Numbered from the stretch's first letter, positions 43,369 to 55,744 are shown. The stretch: DNA of 64,000 nucleotides from Liolophura sinensis (GCF_032854445.1 NC_088301.1:31852402-31916401), one strand, 5' to 3'. A program made the numbers and translations. Notes: generated by a model from the sequence alone, not told the origin.

Positions 43369-46300
43369 ACTAAATGTACAGGGACTAGGATGGGCAAACT
43401 GTTACGCACCTCAGGAAGAATACTTTGTTGTGTGAGCAGAACAGTTGTTATTACAAAAATCTTTGTCAGGTAATTACAATAAATTACAACATTTTTAAGA
43501 ACAGCACAGTAACTAATTAGTCTGCATTGGATTTTTAACTTCATGAGAATTAGAATGACTACTTTAATGTCTTCCCAGGAAGCAAATACTTAAAATTTTA
43601 GTTCAGTCCTCCACATGATTTTGAACACACAGCCTCAACGGCTATAGCGACCAATTTCACTACTTCACCAGACTATCAGTTTGCTAAGTTTGGACAACAG
43701 TGTTTGTGAATATGTGCAGCATGTATTCTTACAAGAAGGTTGAGGAATAAGGATATGTACAAAATGTAATGTGTGATGTAACCATAGGGGGAAAACCATT
43801 CATCTGTCATCATGGTAGACTTGGCGTCATATATGCGACGGTTGATGGAATGATGTCGCACATAGCAAATGATATTGCTGATCTCAGTGTAGGTGTCAAT
43901 GTTTAGATGCTTCAGAATTAATACATATTGTTTATTTGTTTCAGTGTGCATCTCCCCAGTTACATGCAGAAGTTGTACTATAGTTAAGTTTATACATACG
44001 CAAATAAGGGAAAAAAGAGTAGTTTAATACCATATCTCACATATTATTTGAGAGTAGCAGCTAACAGTCCCTGATGTCTTGATCTTAAATGTGCTCTTCT
44101 CTTCACTTGTAACCATGGTATTGTAGCAAAAACAAATTTAGAACTTTATCTTTGGTATTTTCTAAATGCTTTGGTAATGGCTTTTCATATGTATTTGGTA
44201 AAGGTGAAATATTCATGTTTTATGTTAGTCGGTGTTGTTTTTCATCCTGATCTTGAAGCTGTCTTGTTTTTTTTTCCTCTCTCTCCATGGATGACATTTA
44301 TTAGCATCTCTTGGTGGTTATCATCGTAATACAGGTTAAAGGTAAAACTACAGATCTATGAAAAAACTTTAATATTGCCACCTTCATGAATTTCAGTGTC
44401 CATGAGTAAGCGCAATAATGCAATAACTCAGAAGTAATAATATTACCAATATTGAATCAAGTGCCCTGGATATTTGATCTGTCTAGCATCTATTGCCTGG
44501 CAGCAGGACCTTGACGTGATTTTGTTCACAGCAAACGTTCCTTTCCGAGCTCAATACATCACATTAAAGACAGTGTGATATTACAATAGAAACAGATACA
44601 TTGTAACAGTGCAGATGTTATGCTACAGTCCATTCCTGACGTAACAATGGTTCGAAGTTCTGCTTCACACAGGCACCATCTCACGGGATTAAAAACGATG
44701 CTGCCTTCCCTTTGTGAGAAACCTTGATCAGAGATTGTTTTCCAGTATATTTGTGCTACCCAGTACCTGTGTCTCTGGATACCTCCAGGTGCAGTCATCA
44801 ACTTTATATGTAACAGTTATTCAGGGAATGATAGGGGACTATATCTTACTGAAGTCACACATAGGCGTAAAAGCCTATACTAATTGTCACCAATTACATT
44901 ATGCATATTAAAACATTAATCTGATTTGCACTGAATTTTAACCTTTCCAACCCCAAAAATGTCCTCAGATGAGTTGGAAGCAGGCGTTGCGTCATAAATA
45001 GTTAGTGACAAGTCAGAATAACTTGCTGCTACTTGATTTTATCGTAGCGAGTTTACGTGGAAGACCCATCAAAGGGCAACATTTACAAACATTGGGTAGG
45101 GGCGTTCCATGCTGACAAGGGAATTTCTTTTATTGTATTTAACAGCTTAGAGTTTTAACCTGTCTACTTAGTTGAATACAATATAAAGTATGTACATTTG
45201 TTACACTGAGTTTTAATATCTTACCAATGTACCTCAGCTGCTATATTGAATATATATATATATACATACAAGCACCAGGAAATTTGACGGACATGTCTGG
45301 ACTGTGCATTTTCAGGCCTTTTGTAAATATATCACTAACAGGGCTCTAAAGCAAAAGAAAAAATTTTGAAAATTCATTACTGATAGGGAAACAAGTGTAG
45401 GGGCAAAACAGTGAACTAATGCTTTCATTTGTCTTTCCATTTTTGAAAGTGGCAATTTCAAATGTTGCTACAAAGGCAACAAATCCTCATGGTATGTAGG
45501 TGTACATATTTCATCACAACTGACTGTATACCCTTATTCCTCAACTTTCATTTCAGTTGTCATATTGTATACTGTGAATTATGTTTAATAGGACATTTAT
45601 CTTCTCTAGCCTACTTTGGTACGTTCCATATTTCTCCACGGTGCTGATATTGTCTCACCCAGAAATTCCATATCATGGCCTCATTTTAATGATTCCCTTG
45701 TACAAATTGAATTTTTGTGTTCATTTTTTGAAGAACAAAGATATCAAAAGAAAAGAAATCAAAGAAGGGTGAGAAATCAACAATGTGGTGCTGTGAGTGG
45801 GGGAGTTTTTCAGGTACACCGTACTTCCAACAGTGCCCAAGACAACAGTGACTCTTCTGGGTGCATTTATAAACATTATAAAGACTAGAATTGTGGAATA
45901 ACTGTTGAATTGTGGAATACTGTCAACACTTGTATGTAGATACTGTTTAATGCTGGCTTAAGAAATCTATTGCATTACCAACTACAGCATATGAAAACAT
46001 TGGCATTACCAGCCTGGAATCGCTATTCAGGTGAAGCTGGAGTTATCCTCACATGACTGGCACAGATAGCTAGGCTGGTTGTGCCAGTGTTCCTGCATGA
46101 GGAGTGCTTGGTAATTGTTTTATGTTTTGTCCAGTCCTGTACAGAAAGTTTGCATTTTCCTCATTGTCTGTGGTGTTGTACACAACTTCATTTCCCAGTG
46201 CTCATAATTTTACATAAATGCTCTGAAATGGTTATATGCTTTTGTGCTGCGCAAATATTATTAAATTTTCATTATGACAGAAACTAAGAGGTGAACCTGC

Positions 46301-46508
46301 ACAGACCAGTATTTGGAAAAACAATGCTGCCAGTTTTAGGCTATTGTATGTTACTTAAATAAAGTTTCTCAAATGCATATTATTGTTGTTTCAAATGTGT
46401 TGCAAATCTATGAACATTGTCATTAAGGTCAAGTAAATATTTTTTCATGTTATTTGTTGCTATTTGTCGAAAACGTATTTTCTATGTCAGTTGTCACATA
46501 ACTAGAGG
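43369..46508. other. Intergenic region between PAIP1 and the 23-bp array
   Basis: AT-rich with scattered short ORFs and no recognisable gene, RNA or SINE. A short TA run lies at 45250-45265. Confidence 0.45.
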
Positions 46509-47884
46509 TTCACTTTTTTATTACATCAGATACACCTCCTTTGTTACATCAGGTACGCATTCTTTGTTACATCAGGTACGCATTCTTTGTTACATCAGAT
46601 ACACGTTCTTTGTTACATCAGATACACCTCCTTTGTTACATCAGATACACCTCCTTTGTTACATCAGGTACTCATTCTTTGTTACATCAGATACACATTC
46701 TTTGTTACATCAGGTATGCATTCTTTGTTACATCAGATACACGTTCTTTGTTACATCAGGTACGCATTCTTTGTTACATCAGATACACGTTCTTTGTTAC
46801 ATCGGGTACATGTTCTTTGTTACCTTAGGTAGATGTTCTTTGTTACATCAGGTACATGTTTGTTATTACATCAGATACACATTCTTTGTTACATCAGATA
46901 CATGTTCTTTGCCACATCAGGTACACAGTCTTTGTTGCATCAGGTACACGTTTTTTGCTGCATCAGGCACATGCTCTTTGTGGCATCAGGTACATGTTCT
47001 TCTTTTATGCCTCAGATAAATCTTATTGCTTCATCAGATACATCTTTTCTACATCAGATACATCTTCTTGTTCCATCAGATGCATCTTATTGCTGCATCA
47101 GATACATCTTTTCTACATCAGATACATCTTTTTGCTGCATCAATTACGTCTTTTTCACATCAGATACATCTCATTGCTGCATCAGATACATCTTTTTGCT
47201 GCATCAGATACATCTTATTGCTGCATCAGATACATCTTTTTGCTGCATCAGATACATCTGATTACTGCATCAGATACATCTTATTGCTGCATCAGACATC
47301 TTTTTGCTGCATCAGATACATCTTTTTGCTGCATCAGGTACATCTTATTGCTGCATCAGACACATCTTTTTGCTGCATCAGATACATCTGATTACTGCAT
47401 CAGATACATCTTATTGCTGCATCAGACACATCTTTTTGCTGCATCAGATACATCTTTTTGCTGCATCAGATACATCTTATTGCTGCATCAGACACATCTT
47501 TTTGCTGCATCAGGTACATCTTTTTGCTGCATCAGATACATCTTTTTGCTGCATCAGATACATCTGATTACTGCATCAGATACATCTTATTGCTGCATCA
47601 GACACATCTTTTTGCTGCATCAGTTACATCTCATTGCTGCATCAGCTACATCTTATTGCTGCATCAGATACATCTTTTTGCTGATCAGATACATCTTTTT
47701 GCTGCATCAGATACATCTTTTTGCTGCATCAGATACATCTTTTCTACATCAGATACATCTTTTTGCTGATCAGATACATCTTATTGCTGCATCAGATACA
47801 TCTCATTGCTGCATCAGATACATCTTATTACTGCATCAGATACGTCTTTTTGCTGCATCAGATACACATTCTTTGCTGCATTGA
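46509..47884 (+). repeat. Compound 23/22-bp minisatellite
   Basis: The left part (to about 47000) has 23-bp units on TACATCAGATACACGTTC. The right part has 22-bp units on CATCAGATACATCTTTTTGC, with CTGCATCAG replacing TTACATCAG. About 60 units in all. Stop codons are rare in every plus-strand frame, so ORFs up to 342 residues appear. They encode only the repeat. Confidence 0.95.
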
Positions 47885-47919
47885 AACATTATACGTAAAT
47901 TCTTCATTTTCAACATTCC

Positions 47920-48035
47920 CGCTGTTTCTCAAGGCTGTTTCCTCAAACCAGAACTCTGACCACCACGTGAGGGAAATATGCTCAGTTATAGTGTTAAACA
48001 ACAATCAAATAAATAAATAAATAAATGAATAAATG
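47920..48035 (+). mobile_element. SINE-like 3' end
   Basis: GCTCAGTTATAGTGTTAAAC followed by AATCAAATAAATAAATAAAT resembles a SINE tail next to the minisatellite. The head is not recognisable. Confidence 0.5.
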
Positions 48036-49684
48036 AAATAAATTCTACTGTGAAATCATATGTTTAATATTTAAAGAATATCCTGATGAATTGTTAGCTT
48101 ATCAACTCAGTTCTGGCTCCAATCTACAAAGTCTGTCGCATCATGTCAAAGACTCTAAAAGGGCGCTAGTTAGGGCCCTTACTGGATGAACTGCTAGACT
48201 TTCTCTGTTCAAACCAATGACCCTTAGCCAGTGAGATGCGATGTTCGAATCCAATGGGCCTGCTCTGAATTAGCTCCCTTGTTACATGACAGTGACGATG
48301 ACGTAATGCGAGATTAATTTAGACTACAAGAATCTATGTTATGTACTTCAAACACTTATCCTGGGCTTTCCAAATAAGTTTACAAAATTAAAATCTGTCT
48401 TAGAACTGCTTTCATTTTAAATCTTGCAGTCAGACATTTTCTGAAGTCACACTTTACCCCTAAATAAGCGTCATTTAAACAGGAGAGTGGCCTCAAGGGA
48501 AGTAATTCGATGGCAAGCTCTATGAGGCACATCACATACATGTTGGCAGAATTTAAAGGGCCTGGTACGGTAAGGCAATCCACCCCAGACAGGTACGATA
48601 AGAAAGTGCAAATTTCAAAATCCCAGCACAATTCTGTAAATTTCAAAATCAGAAGTATAAAACTGGGTCGAAGCACTCATGAAAGTTATAATGCCATAAA
48701 AGAGATGGTTGTTTAGTAAATAACCTGCCAAAAATGCATTCTCAATCAAAACACCAATGTTTCGTTCAAACGAGGCACTGTGTTTTTGGTTTACAGTGTG
48801 AAGATCAGTGTTGACCAGAAACATAACTTTCATGTGTGTATTTCTACATGCTGTCAAAATTTCGTTTTGGTTAGCGTTTTATCTTCATATGTAAAACATA
48901 AACTTTATAATGTGACTCTTTTTTTTCCTTTGGAAAAATACTTCTGTGTGAGTAAGGATAAAGGCATTAAGTAAGTGTTGTCATGAATTAGAATGGATAA
49001 GCTGTGGTATTACATGACATTTGGCAATTATAGCGACATCATACGTGAATCCTGGTTGAGAGCACAAAGTTTATAGGCTGAAAGGTTCATTTGTTGTATA
49101 TTTGTTTAGTTAACTGGTGCAGAACTTCATGCTCAAGAATTTATCAGAAAGTTACATTTGCAGTGCAGTGATTTTCATAACTCTATAGTGCCTAATGTAA
49201 AAAAAAAAAGATATTTCAGTGGGATACAATATTTCGATTTTACGACCTATATATCGCTTCGCTGCATATTTGGAGCTTTATATGCCGTATGCTTGCTATA
49301 TAACAGGAAAAGACGAGTAAAACACAACTGAAAAAAGAAGTAGCCTTACGAGTGTGTCAGCAACTGTCACTCACTTCTATAGTCAGTTTCACTGCTCAAG
49401 GTACACAGAGTTAAGTGTCCTGCATGAAAATAAACAGTGGTCTGTTGACCAAAGTGTTGATCACTGTCTCATACACTGCTTTATGTTTTGACATGTACAT
49501 GTAGCATGCACAGTTCTTTGTTTGCAGTATCCACATGGACAAAACTAGCTAGTTACACTATAAGAGATCAGGCTGAATGTTTGCAGAAATTGCTAAAGGC
49601 ATCTCAAATGAGGTTACGTCCTGAACAATGTCAGCTAGATAAGCACTTGAAGCCCTAATGTTTCTACAAACATCAGGACAGTTA
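48036..49684. other. Intergenic, no feature recognised
   Basis: AT-rich. A B-box-like GTTCGAATCC near 48253 hints at an old SINE head only. Confidence 0.35.
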
Positions 49685-49868
49685 TTTATTTATTGATTTA
49701 TTTACTTGATTGGTGTTTTACGCCGTACTCAAGAATATTTCACTTATACGACGGCAGCCAGCATTATGGTGGGAGGAGACCAGGCAGAGCCTGGCAGAAA
49801 CCCACGACCATCCGCAGGTTGCTGCCAGACCTTCCCATGTACAGTCGGAGAGGAAGCCAGCATGAACT
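49685..49868 (-). mobile_element. SINE of the main family, 5'-truncated
   Basis: Duplication TCAGGACAGTTA (49673-49684 and 49869-49880). Intergenic, upstream of EFR3. Confidence 0.93.
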
Positions 49869-50059
49869 TCAGGACAGTTAGAGAACTAACTATTCAACTT
49901 TAAATGGTACCCATATATAGCCTATAGATTGCCCATTACAGTTCCTAAATGCAAGAGGTAATCACGGTATAGTAATGTATACTATTCTTTAGGACGAAAA
50001 TGTTGAAATTCGATATAAACATTGCATTGAATTACTGGGGATTCGAACCACGGCCAACA

Positions 50060-50236
50060 GAGTTAGAGGCTATCTTCTCAACAGGTGTCGCTGCTGTCAG
50101 CAGTAGTGGTTGTTGTTGTTGCTGGTAGAGGTGGGTGACAGCATTTCGGACAAACAACGAAGGTTTTGCAGCTAAAACCGAGGACACAACTAATGTGAAT
50201 CACTGAACCAGAGTTGAACACAACTGAGAGTAAAAA
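50060..50236 (+). promoter_or_regulatory. Probable EFR3 5' UTR / promoter-proximal region
   Basis: This stretch is richer in G and C than its surroundings, contains a TGTTGTTGTTGT run and leads directly to the ATG at 50237. The transcription start is not defined by sequence. Confidence 0.35.
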
Positions 50237-53204
50237 ATGGCAGGTAAGTACGACGAAGTATCATGGCATAGTCGCAAAAATGAGATTTGCTATTTAATGT
50301 TTTGTTGTTGTTGTTGCGATTGGGCAAAAGCCGGCGATAGTCTGATAAAAGCCATCAAGCGAGAGCAGGCTTTTGACCAAACCTAGTTTATGCATTAAAC
50401 GAATCTTATTTTCTCCTTTGGCAGTGTGTCTCCTGTAGACCAGTGATTGAGCTTCTAACAAATTATGCCCTTTATACAACAAGGCAAGGGCTCTTTGACA
50501 CTTGCGCAATGTTAGCAGTTTCTGACCGGCTACAGACGACGATTAAAACAGAATATATGTTTTACTGCTGAACTGAACTGATCAAAAAGTGACAGGTCAC
50601 TTTGCCAGTTGATTAAAACTAGGCCTACATGTACCTGCTCGCCAGTCAGAGGCCTTATCTGTGTATGTTGCACATGTTTGCTTTTGATATAATGTTTGTT
50701 AATTCCTTTCTTTCTTTTAGTATAACAACCTTCAACTGAAGATGCATCACCATGGTTTATAACTGTTTTATTATATGCAATGTATCTCTGACCAGGATAA
50801 TATACTTGTAAAAGTATTTGTATGTACCAACAATAAAGTCATTTATCAGAAATGAACCTAAATACCCCATTTGATGTACTGTAGTCACATTACTATATAC
50901 CATGGCCAAGTGATAATAATCATGTTTGTGAGTTCAAGTCCAGCCATATGTGAGAAGGTCTGTCAGCAACCTGCGGATGGTCGTGGGTTTCCCCCGGGCT
51001 CCTGGAATCAGTGCTCCAAATGTTAAGGGTGGTATTTCAAAACATACTGCTTGTATTAAGCTGAAGATTTGCAGGTGTGTAAAGCAGAGCAACACAAGGA
51101 GGATGTACCATCATTGATGGGCTGTGTGTTTATTTATTACCTTATGTATTGAGCTGAAGTTTTGCCTTCATGAGTGTCCTACATTCATGAGTGTCCTACT
51201 GGCGAGCTCTTTGGTAGCTTTGCTGTCGTATCCAAGTTGAAAATTAATTTTATGATTGTTTGAATGGGAATCAACGCACATTCCAGTAGTTTAGGTTTTC
51301 GGAAGTCACAATGAGAGTTTGGTTCCCGGATTCATGTGGAAAGTTTGGTCTTGCCATTTGCTGTTAACTCTGATCATGAAACTTTCCTACATTAACCTTC
51401 TCATTTGAAAACTACATGTTTCTTCTTTCATTATTGAAGATAAATTCTTATTGGTGTATCTGTGGTTTATTGTGAAACTTAGCAGAAAGCGCGCTAGCAC
51501 AGTATAATGACCCAGGAGCCTCTCACCAATGCGGTCGCTGTGAGTTCCTCTGGCTTCCTCTCTGGCCTTAGGTGGGAAGGTCTTCAACAACCTGTGGATG
51601 GACGTGGGTTTCCCCCGGGCTCTGCCCGGTTTCTACCCACCATGATGCTGGCCGCCGTCATATAAGTGAAATATTATTGAGTACGGCGTAAAACACCAAT
51701 CAAATACATAAATAAATACTAGCAGGATTAAATATGAGATTTTAATGTAACAATGTCCATATTATTGTTAAAGGTGAAAACAATAAATGAAGGTTAATTG
51801 TGACAGTCCGTTAAAAACTTGTTCATTCTTTTTGCAGTAAAGTTTTCTTGTGGCTAGCTGAAAAATGAGTTGGACAATTGTAATTATGAACAACTGACTT
51901 TAATTCGTCTGTCAGCTTCTCTACCTGATGTTTAGCAGCCAGGCAGCCAAGATGACGACAGGGAGCTGCAAATCTCTGCCATTACATGCAAATATAATTA
52001 ACTTGCCTGACAACAAGTAATAACTGGGCTCTGATACTGCTTCACATACATAGTACATTTGTAAAACCTAGACCTAGAAGAGTTTGTAATATAGCAGACT
52101 GGTCATGCTATAATTGTTTACAAGCGTCATTGGGTGGTTCATCAGGGCCTCCTCTCAGGCTGTACATACAAAGGCATGTTGGCAACTCGGGGATAATTGT
52201 GAGTTTCCTTGAGCCGGGTTTCCTTGGAATGCTGGCTGCAGCCATATAAGTGAAATATTCTTGAGTACGGCGTAAAACACCAATCAAATAAATAAATTAA
52301 TTGTTGCCTGTTACGTCAACAAATCAGCTGATTGTTCCTCTTTGTTGTAGGCTGCTGTGGTTGTTGTAGTGCCATGAAGCCCAGGTACAAGAGGCTTGTA
52401 GACAACATATTTCCTGTTAATCCACAGGTAGGTAACGTGTCTACTACAGGTTAGGTGTTTTACTATGACCTTAATACTATTCCATTGTACATGGTCTGGA
52501 AAAGACTAGTGCCTACTGTATGGGCATTTGAATAAAATTGCCTCATGGTCTCTGGCACGGATGGTTAAACTGCTGACTCTCTGTGACCCTTGATATTGAG
52601 GTCTCGTGTTCAAATCCAGCTCTCGCTGCTTAGGCTGCAGGTTTGGGTCAGCAGATTTGTTTGGTACCTGGATAAAGTCACAAAGGGCCATCACATGAGT
52701 GAAAAATTACAGAGGACAGAGTTAAATATCAATCAGATAATCAGTTCTCTGTCCAAGGATTGATTCAGTATCATAGATCAAATATTTATCACTCGTGATG
52801 CTTCAGATTGCATACCTGTATATTTGCATATATAAGTATATGTTACAAATGGATGTGGTTTTAAAATTTAACATTGCTAGAAGCCACATGGCATTTTTTA
52901 GCCGTAAGGAAGAATGCTGTTTGACATCACAGTTGAACATCTGTTATCATTTTGTGCACTCAGGATGGTCTGGTGAAGAGTAACATGGAAAAGTTGACGT
53001 TTTATGCCCTCTCCTCCCCTGAGAAGCTTGACAGAATCGGGGACTACATGGCCCAAAAACTCATCAGAAGCTTGGCAAGAAGAAGACTTGGGTAAGTCAT
53101 GCTTTAAACAGCTAAGACTGTGAATGCCTCAGCAGACTGGCATTGTGGAACAACAAAAACCTTAGGTTATATGCACATGTGTTTGTACACATACTCATAT
53201 ACTC

Positions 53205-53267
<63 letters not shown>

Positions 53268-55617
53268 TATATACATTGAAGACCACTTCGGCAGCCATAT
53301 GGTTAGAGCGTCTGTCTGGAAGTCAGGACACCAGGGAACAAACCTGGGTCGGGTGATACCAAAGACTTTAGGAGCTTGTTGCTACCACTGTTGGCGCTCA
53401 GCACCGAGAAATTGGACTGGTTGACCTGGTGTCAGTATAATGTGAGTGCATGGGTGGGGTGTCATGTCTAGTGTCCTTGTCGTGATACTTCAGTTGCAGC
53501 ATGCGTCCTGTCAAAACTTTGTGTATGTACAGTATATGGCAAGAGTTTCATTTATTGTTAGATGGCTAGTTGTTCCTATCCAGGCATTGTGTATGTACAA
53601 TATATGGCAAGTGTTTCTGTCATTGTTAGATGGCTAGTTGTTTCTATCCAGGCCATGTGTATGTACAATATATGACAAGTGTTTCTGTCATTGTTAAATG
53701 GCTAGTTGTTTCTATCCAGACGTTGGATATGTACAGTATATGGCAAGTGTTTCATTTATTGTTAGATGGCTAGTTGTTTCTATCCAGGCCATGTGTATGT
53801 ACAATATATGACAAGTGTTTCTGTCATTGTTAGATGGCTAGTTGTTTCTATCCAAGCCTTGGGTGCCCTAATTCCTCAATCTTTTGCTCCAGCTCATGCG
53901 GGCTCATCTCTGGCCGTAAGTTGGAAGGTCTGCCAGCAGTCTGCAGATGGTTGTGGGTTTCCCCCGGGCTCTGCCCGGTTTCCTCCCAAAATTATGCAGG
54001 CGGCTGTCGTATAAGGAAAATATTCTTGAGTACAGCATAAAAAACCAATCAAATAAAAAAATAAATCAATCTTTTCGCATATGAAAGAGCAACGTTGAGT
54101 GCAAGGTATGAACATTTATTATTAGATTTTGGAGACAAAACTGCATTAGTTGGAAAGGCCAATTTCATCAGTATACACAATAATAATAAAGCCTTCGGAA
54201 TATGTTTGAGTAAACACCTTGCAAACATGCGGAAAGGTTGAAGAATTACAGCATGTACAATATATGGCAAGTATTTCTGTTAGTTGGCTATGTGTTCTTA
54301 TCCAAGACTTGTGTATGTGAATTGTACAGCTATTATGTAATCTCAGTCTAATGGCTGTTGTTGCTGTTGTTGTTGTTGGTAGGGTCGTGTTTATAGCTAT
54401 GGAGGCCCTGGACCAGCTGTTAGTGGCCTGTCATGCTCAGACCATCAATCTGTTTGTGGAGAGTTTTCTCAAGATGGTCCAGAAGCTGCTTGAGTGTGAT
54501 GAACCTGATCTTCAGTGTTTGGCCACAGCCTCTGTAAGTATTGAAAGAATGCAGAAAATGTCAAACAAGTCTGATTTTTGTGACTGCTGTTGTCACATCA
54601 TCACATCCCAAGTTAAATCCCCATGTCACTCATGCTAAAGTGCATTCTTAAATATGAGTTATTGTATTAAGAAACACACATGAAACAGCTTATCAAATAG
54701 ATACCCAAGTTCTGAAGTTGTAAGCTGAGTCCCACAAGAGCAACTATTTTCACTGGCCTTGATTTATCCGTGTATGGAATTGATTGCTGTTTATAGCAGG
54801 CTACATTTGTGTTTTTAGTTTTAAAAGAAGAAAACAAGGTGAACACCCAGTGTACTTCAAATAGCGGCATTATAAATGTTACTTTGTGTTTTTTCATCTC
54901 ATGATAAGTTGTATAGGCCTAGGCCTGCCACAATGGTATATCCTTTATTTATCAAAATAAACCCATTACATGAAGCTAATTTAACCCAAAACAATCTATT
55001 CATACTGCTAGTATTAATTTTAAGTGGAAAATTTTCTATTGGTTCATGTCTTGTTGTAAACCATGTTCAGTGACACTTCAAAGTGCAAAGGTTCTGAAAG
55101 TTGTAATTTGCACTTATAGAGATACACTCATTTTTTGTTTAGAAAAAATCCTTTCTCAGGGAGGATTCCTGAGGTTTTACTGCATTTCAGACATTTGAGC
55201 TGGTCTTACATGAATTTCACATGCTTTCCACCAGTATCATGTACACTCGTGTGTCACATGTGGACAGGTTCATGACTACTCACCAAACGCTGTTATACTC
55301 TGGTTTCTCCTTTTTCCTCCACAGATAAATCTAACCGCCACTATATACTTGTAAATTAAACATTCTTTAGTAGTATGTTATACAATAATCTGTCATATGA
55401 AAAATGTTAAACATGGTGTAAAACACCAAGCATACATACATATGCACATTATACACTAATCAAATCAAATGAATATTAAATATGTTTTCTTTCAGTTTAT
55501 CAAATTTGCCAACATTGAGGAAGACACCCCATCCTACCACAGGCGTTATGATTTCTTTGTGTCCAAGTTCAGCTCCATGTGCCACAACGGTCTCAGTAAC
55601 AAAGATGATAGACGCAG
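50237..55617 (+). CDS. EFR3: EFR3 homologue, 5' part (first five coding exons)
   Basis: This is a plasma-membrane scaffold that recruits PI4-kinase III alpha together with TTC7 and FAM126 (Drosophila rolling blackout, human EFR3A/B). Exons: 50237-50243, 52351-52427, 52964-53091, 54383-54533, 55496-55617, giving 161 codons plus two bases. The first coding exon holds only ATGGCAG. After splicing the protein begins MAGCCGCCSAMKPRYKRL, with Cys4, Cys5, Cys7 and Cys8 forming the palmitoylation cluster typical of the family. Family blocks follow: LVDNIFPVNP, MEKLTFYALSSPEKLDRIGD, IAMEALDQLL, NLFVESFLKMV and KFANIEEDTPSYHRRYDFF, the start of the helical ARM-like repeats. The next expected block (human IQGVVRKTVNDEL) is not found between 55618 and the window end, so the gene continues beyond it across an intron of more than 8 kb. 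Confidence 0.94.
50934..51003 (+). mobile_element. SINE fragment truncated at both ends
   Basis: It runs from the B-box region (GAGTTCAAGTCCAGCC) to CCCCCGGGCTC, then stops abruptly and is followed within about 15 bp by the bipartite repeat. Confidence 0.8.
51017..51225 (+). repeat. Bipartite interspersed repeat, EFR3 intron 1 copy
   Basis: Contains GGTATTTCAAAACATACT, GTGTAAAGCAGAGCAACACA, GGAGGATGTACCATC and GAGCTGAAGTTTTGC, the same order as at 42280-42640. Confidence 0.65.
51486..51719 (+). mobile_element. SINE (main family), nearly full length
   Basis: It begins at GCGCGCTAGC inside the head and ends in an AAATACATAAATAAA tail. Short duplication TAGCAG (51480-51485 and 51720-51725). 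An internal deletion removes the usual CAAGTCCAGCTCATG. Sense to EFR3. Confidence 0.9.
52144..52299 (+). mobile_element. SINE (main family) with internal deletion
   Basis: GGGCCTCC joins directly to the CTCTCAGGCTGTACATAC core, so most of the head is missing. The tail ends about 50 bp upstream of EFR3 exon 2. Sense orientation. Confidence 0.85.
52550..52740 (+). mobile_element. SINE-like element, third subfamily
   Basis: Head with TGTTCAAATCCAGC, body with TTAGGCTGCAGG, and a GTTAAATATCAATCAGATAA end. Resembles 9240-9420. Confidence 0.55.
53211..53264 (+). repeat. TA dinucleotide microsatellite
   Basis: About 27 uninterrupted TA units in EFR3 intron 3. Likely length-polymorphic. Confidence 0.95.
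53283..53502 (+). mobile_element. SINE of the second tRNA-derived type, partial
   Basis: Head with CATATGGTTAGAGCG, body GACTGGTTGACCTGGTGTC and TGGGTGGGGTGTCATG. The 3' part is missing. Sense to EFR3, beside the TA microsatellite. Confidence 0.7.
53511..53866 (+). repeat. 68-bp tandem repeat in EFR3 intron 3
   Basis: Five units of exactly 68 bp. The motif TATGTACA recurs at a constant phase, near 53523, 53591, 53659, 53727 and 53795. A further partial unit lies at 54252-54320, on the far side of a MITE. Confidence 0.9.
53868..54251. mobile_element. MITE-like element, copy 2, interrupted by a SINE
   Basis: The terminal inverted repeats (CTAATTCCTCAATCTTTT against AAAGGTTGAAGAATTACAG) match copy 1. 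The SINE at 53886-54065 splits it near its left end. Confidence 0.7.
53886..54065 (+). mobile_element. SINE (main family), 5'-truncated, nested in the MITE
   Basis: The duplication TCAATCTTTT (53876-53885 and 54066-54075) lies inside the MITE terminal repeat, proving the SINE is the younger insertion. Sense to EFR3. Confidence 0.92.
54534..55495 (+). other. EFR3 intron 4
   Basis: No exon seen. A SINE-tail-like GTGTAAAACACCAA with an A-rich continuation at about 55415-55475 ends shortly before the exon 5 acceptor. Confidence 0.4.
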
Positions 55618-55744
55618 GTGAGCTCCACTTTTGGATTTTGCTTATTCATCTGTTGTCTTCTCAATCTTTGAATCGGCCTTACTGGCTGGATCACATTTTT
55701 ACACTAGAGGGTTTGTCATGTAGAAAGTCCAAGTTATGTCAATG

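Noticed and set aside
45616-45888. A 90-residue intergenic ORF rich in basic and Ser residues
   Set aside because: No similarity recognised, no splice or promoter context. Not supportable as a gene.
46856-47884. A 342-residue ORF rich in SDTSYCCIRYIF-like repeats
   Set aside because: It is the translation of the 22/23-bp minisatellite. Similar ORFs exist in the other frames and there is no start context or domain.
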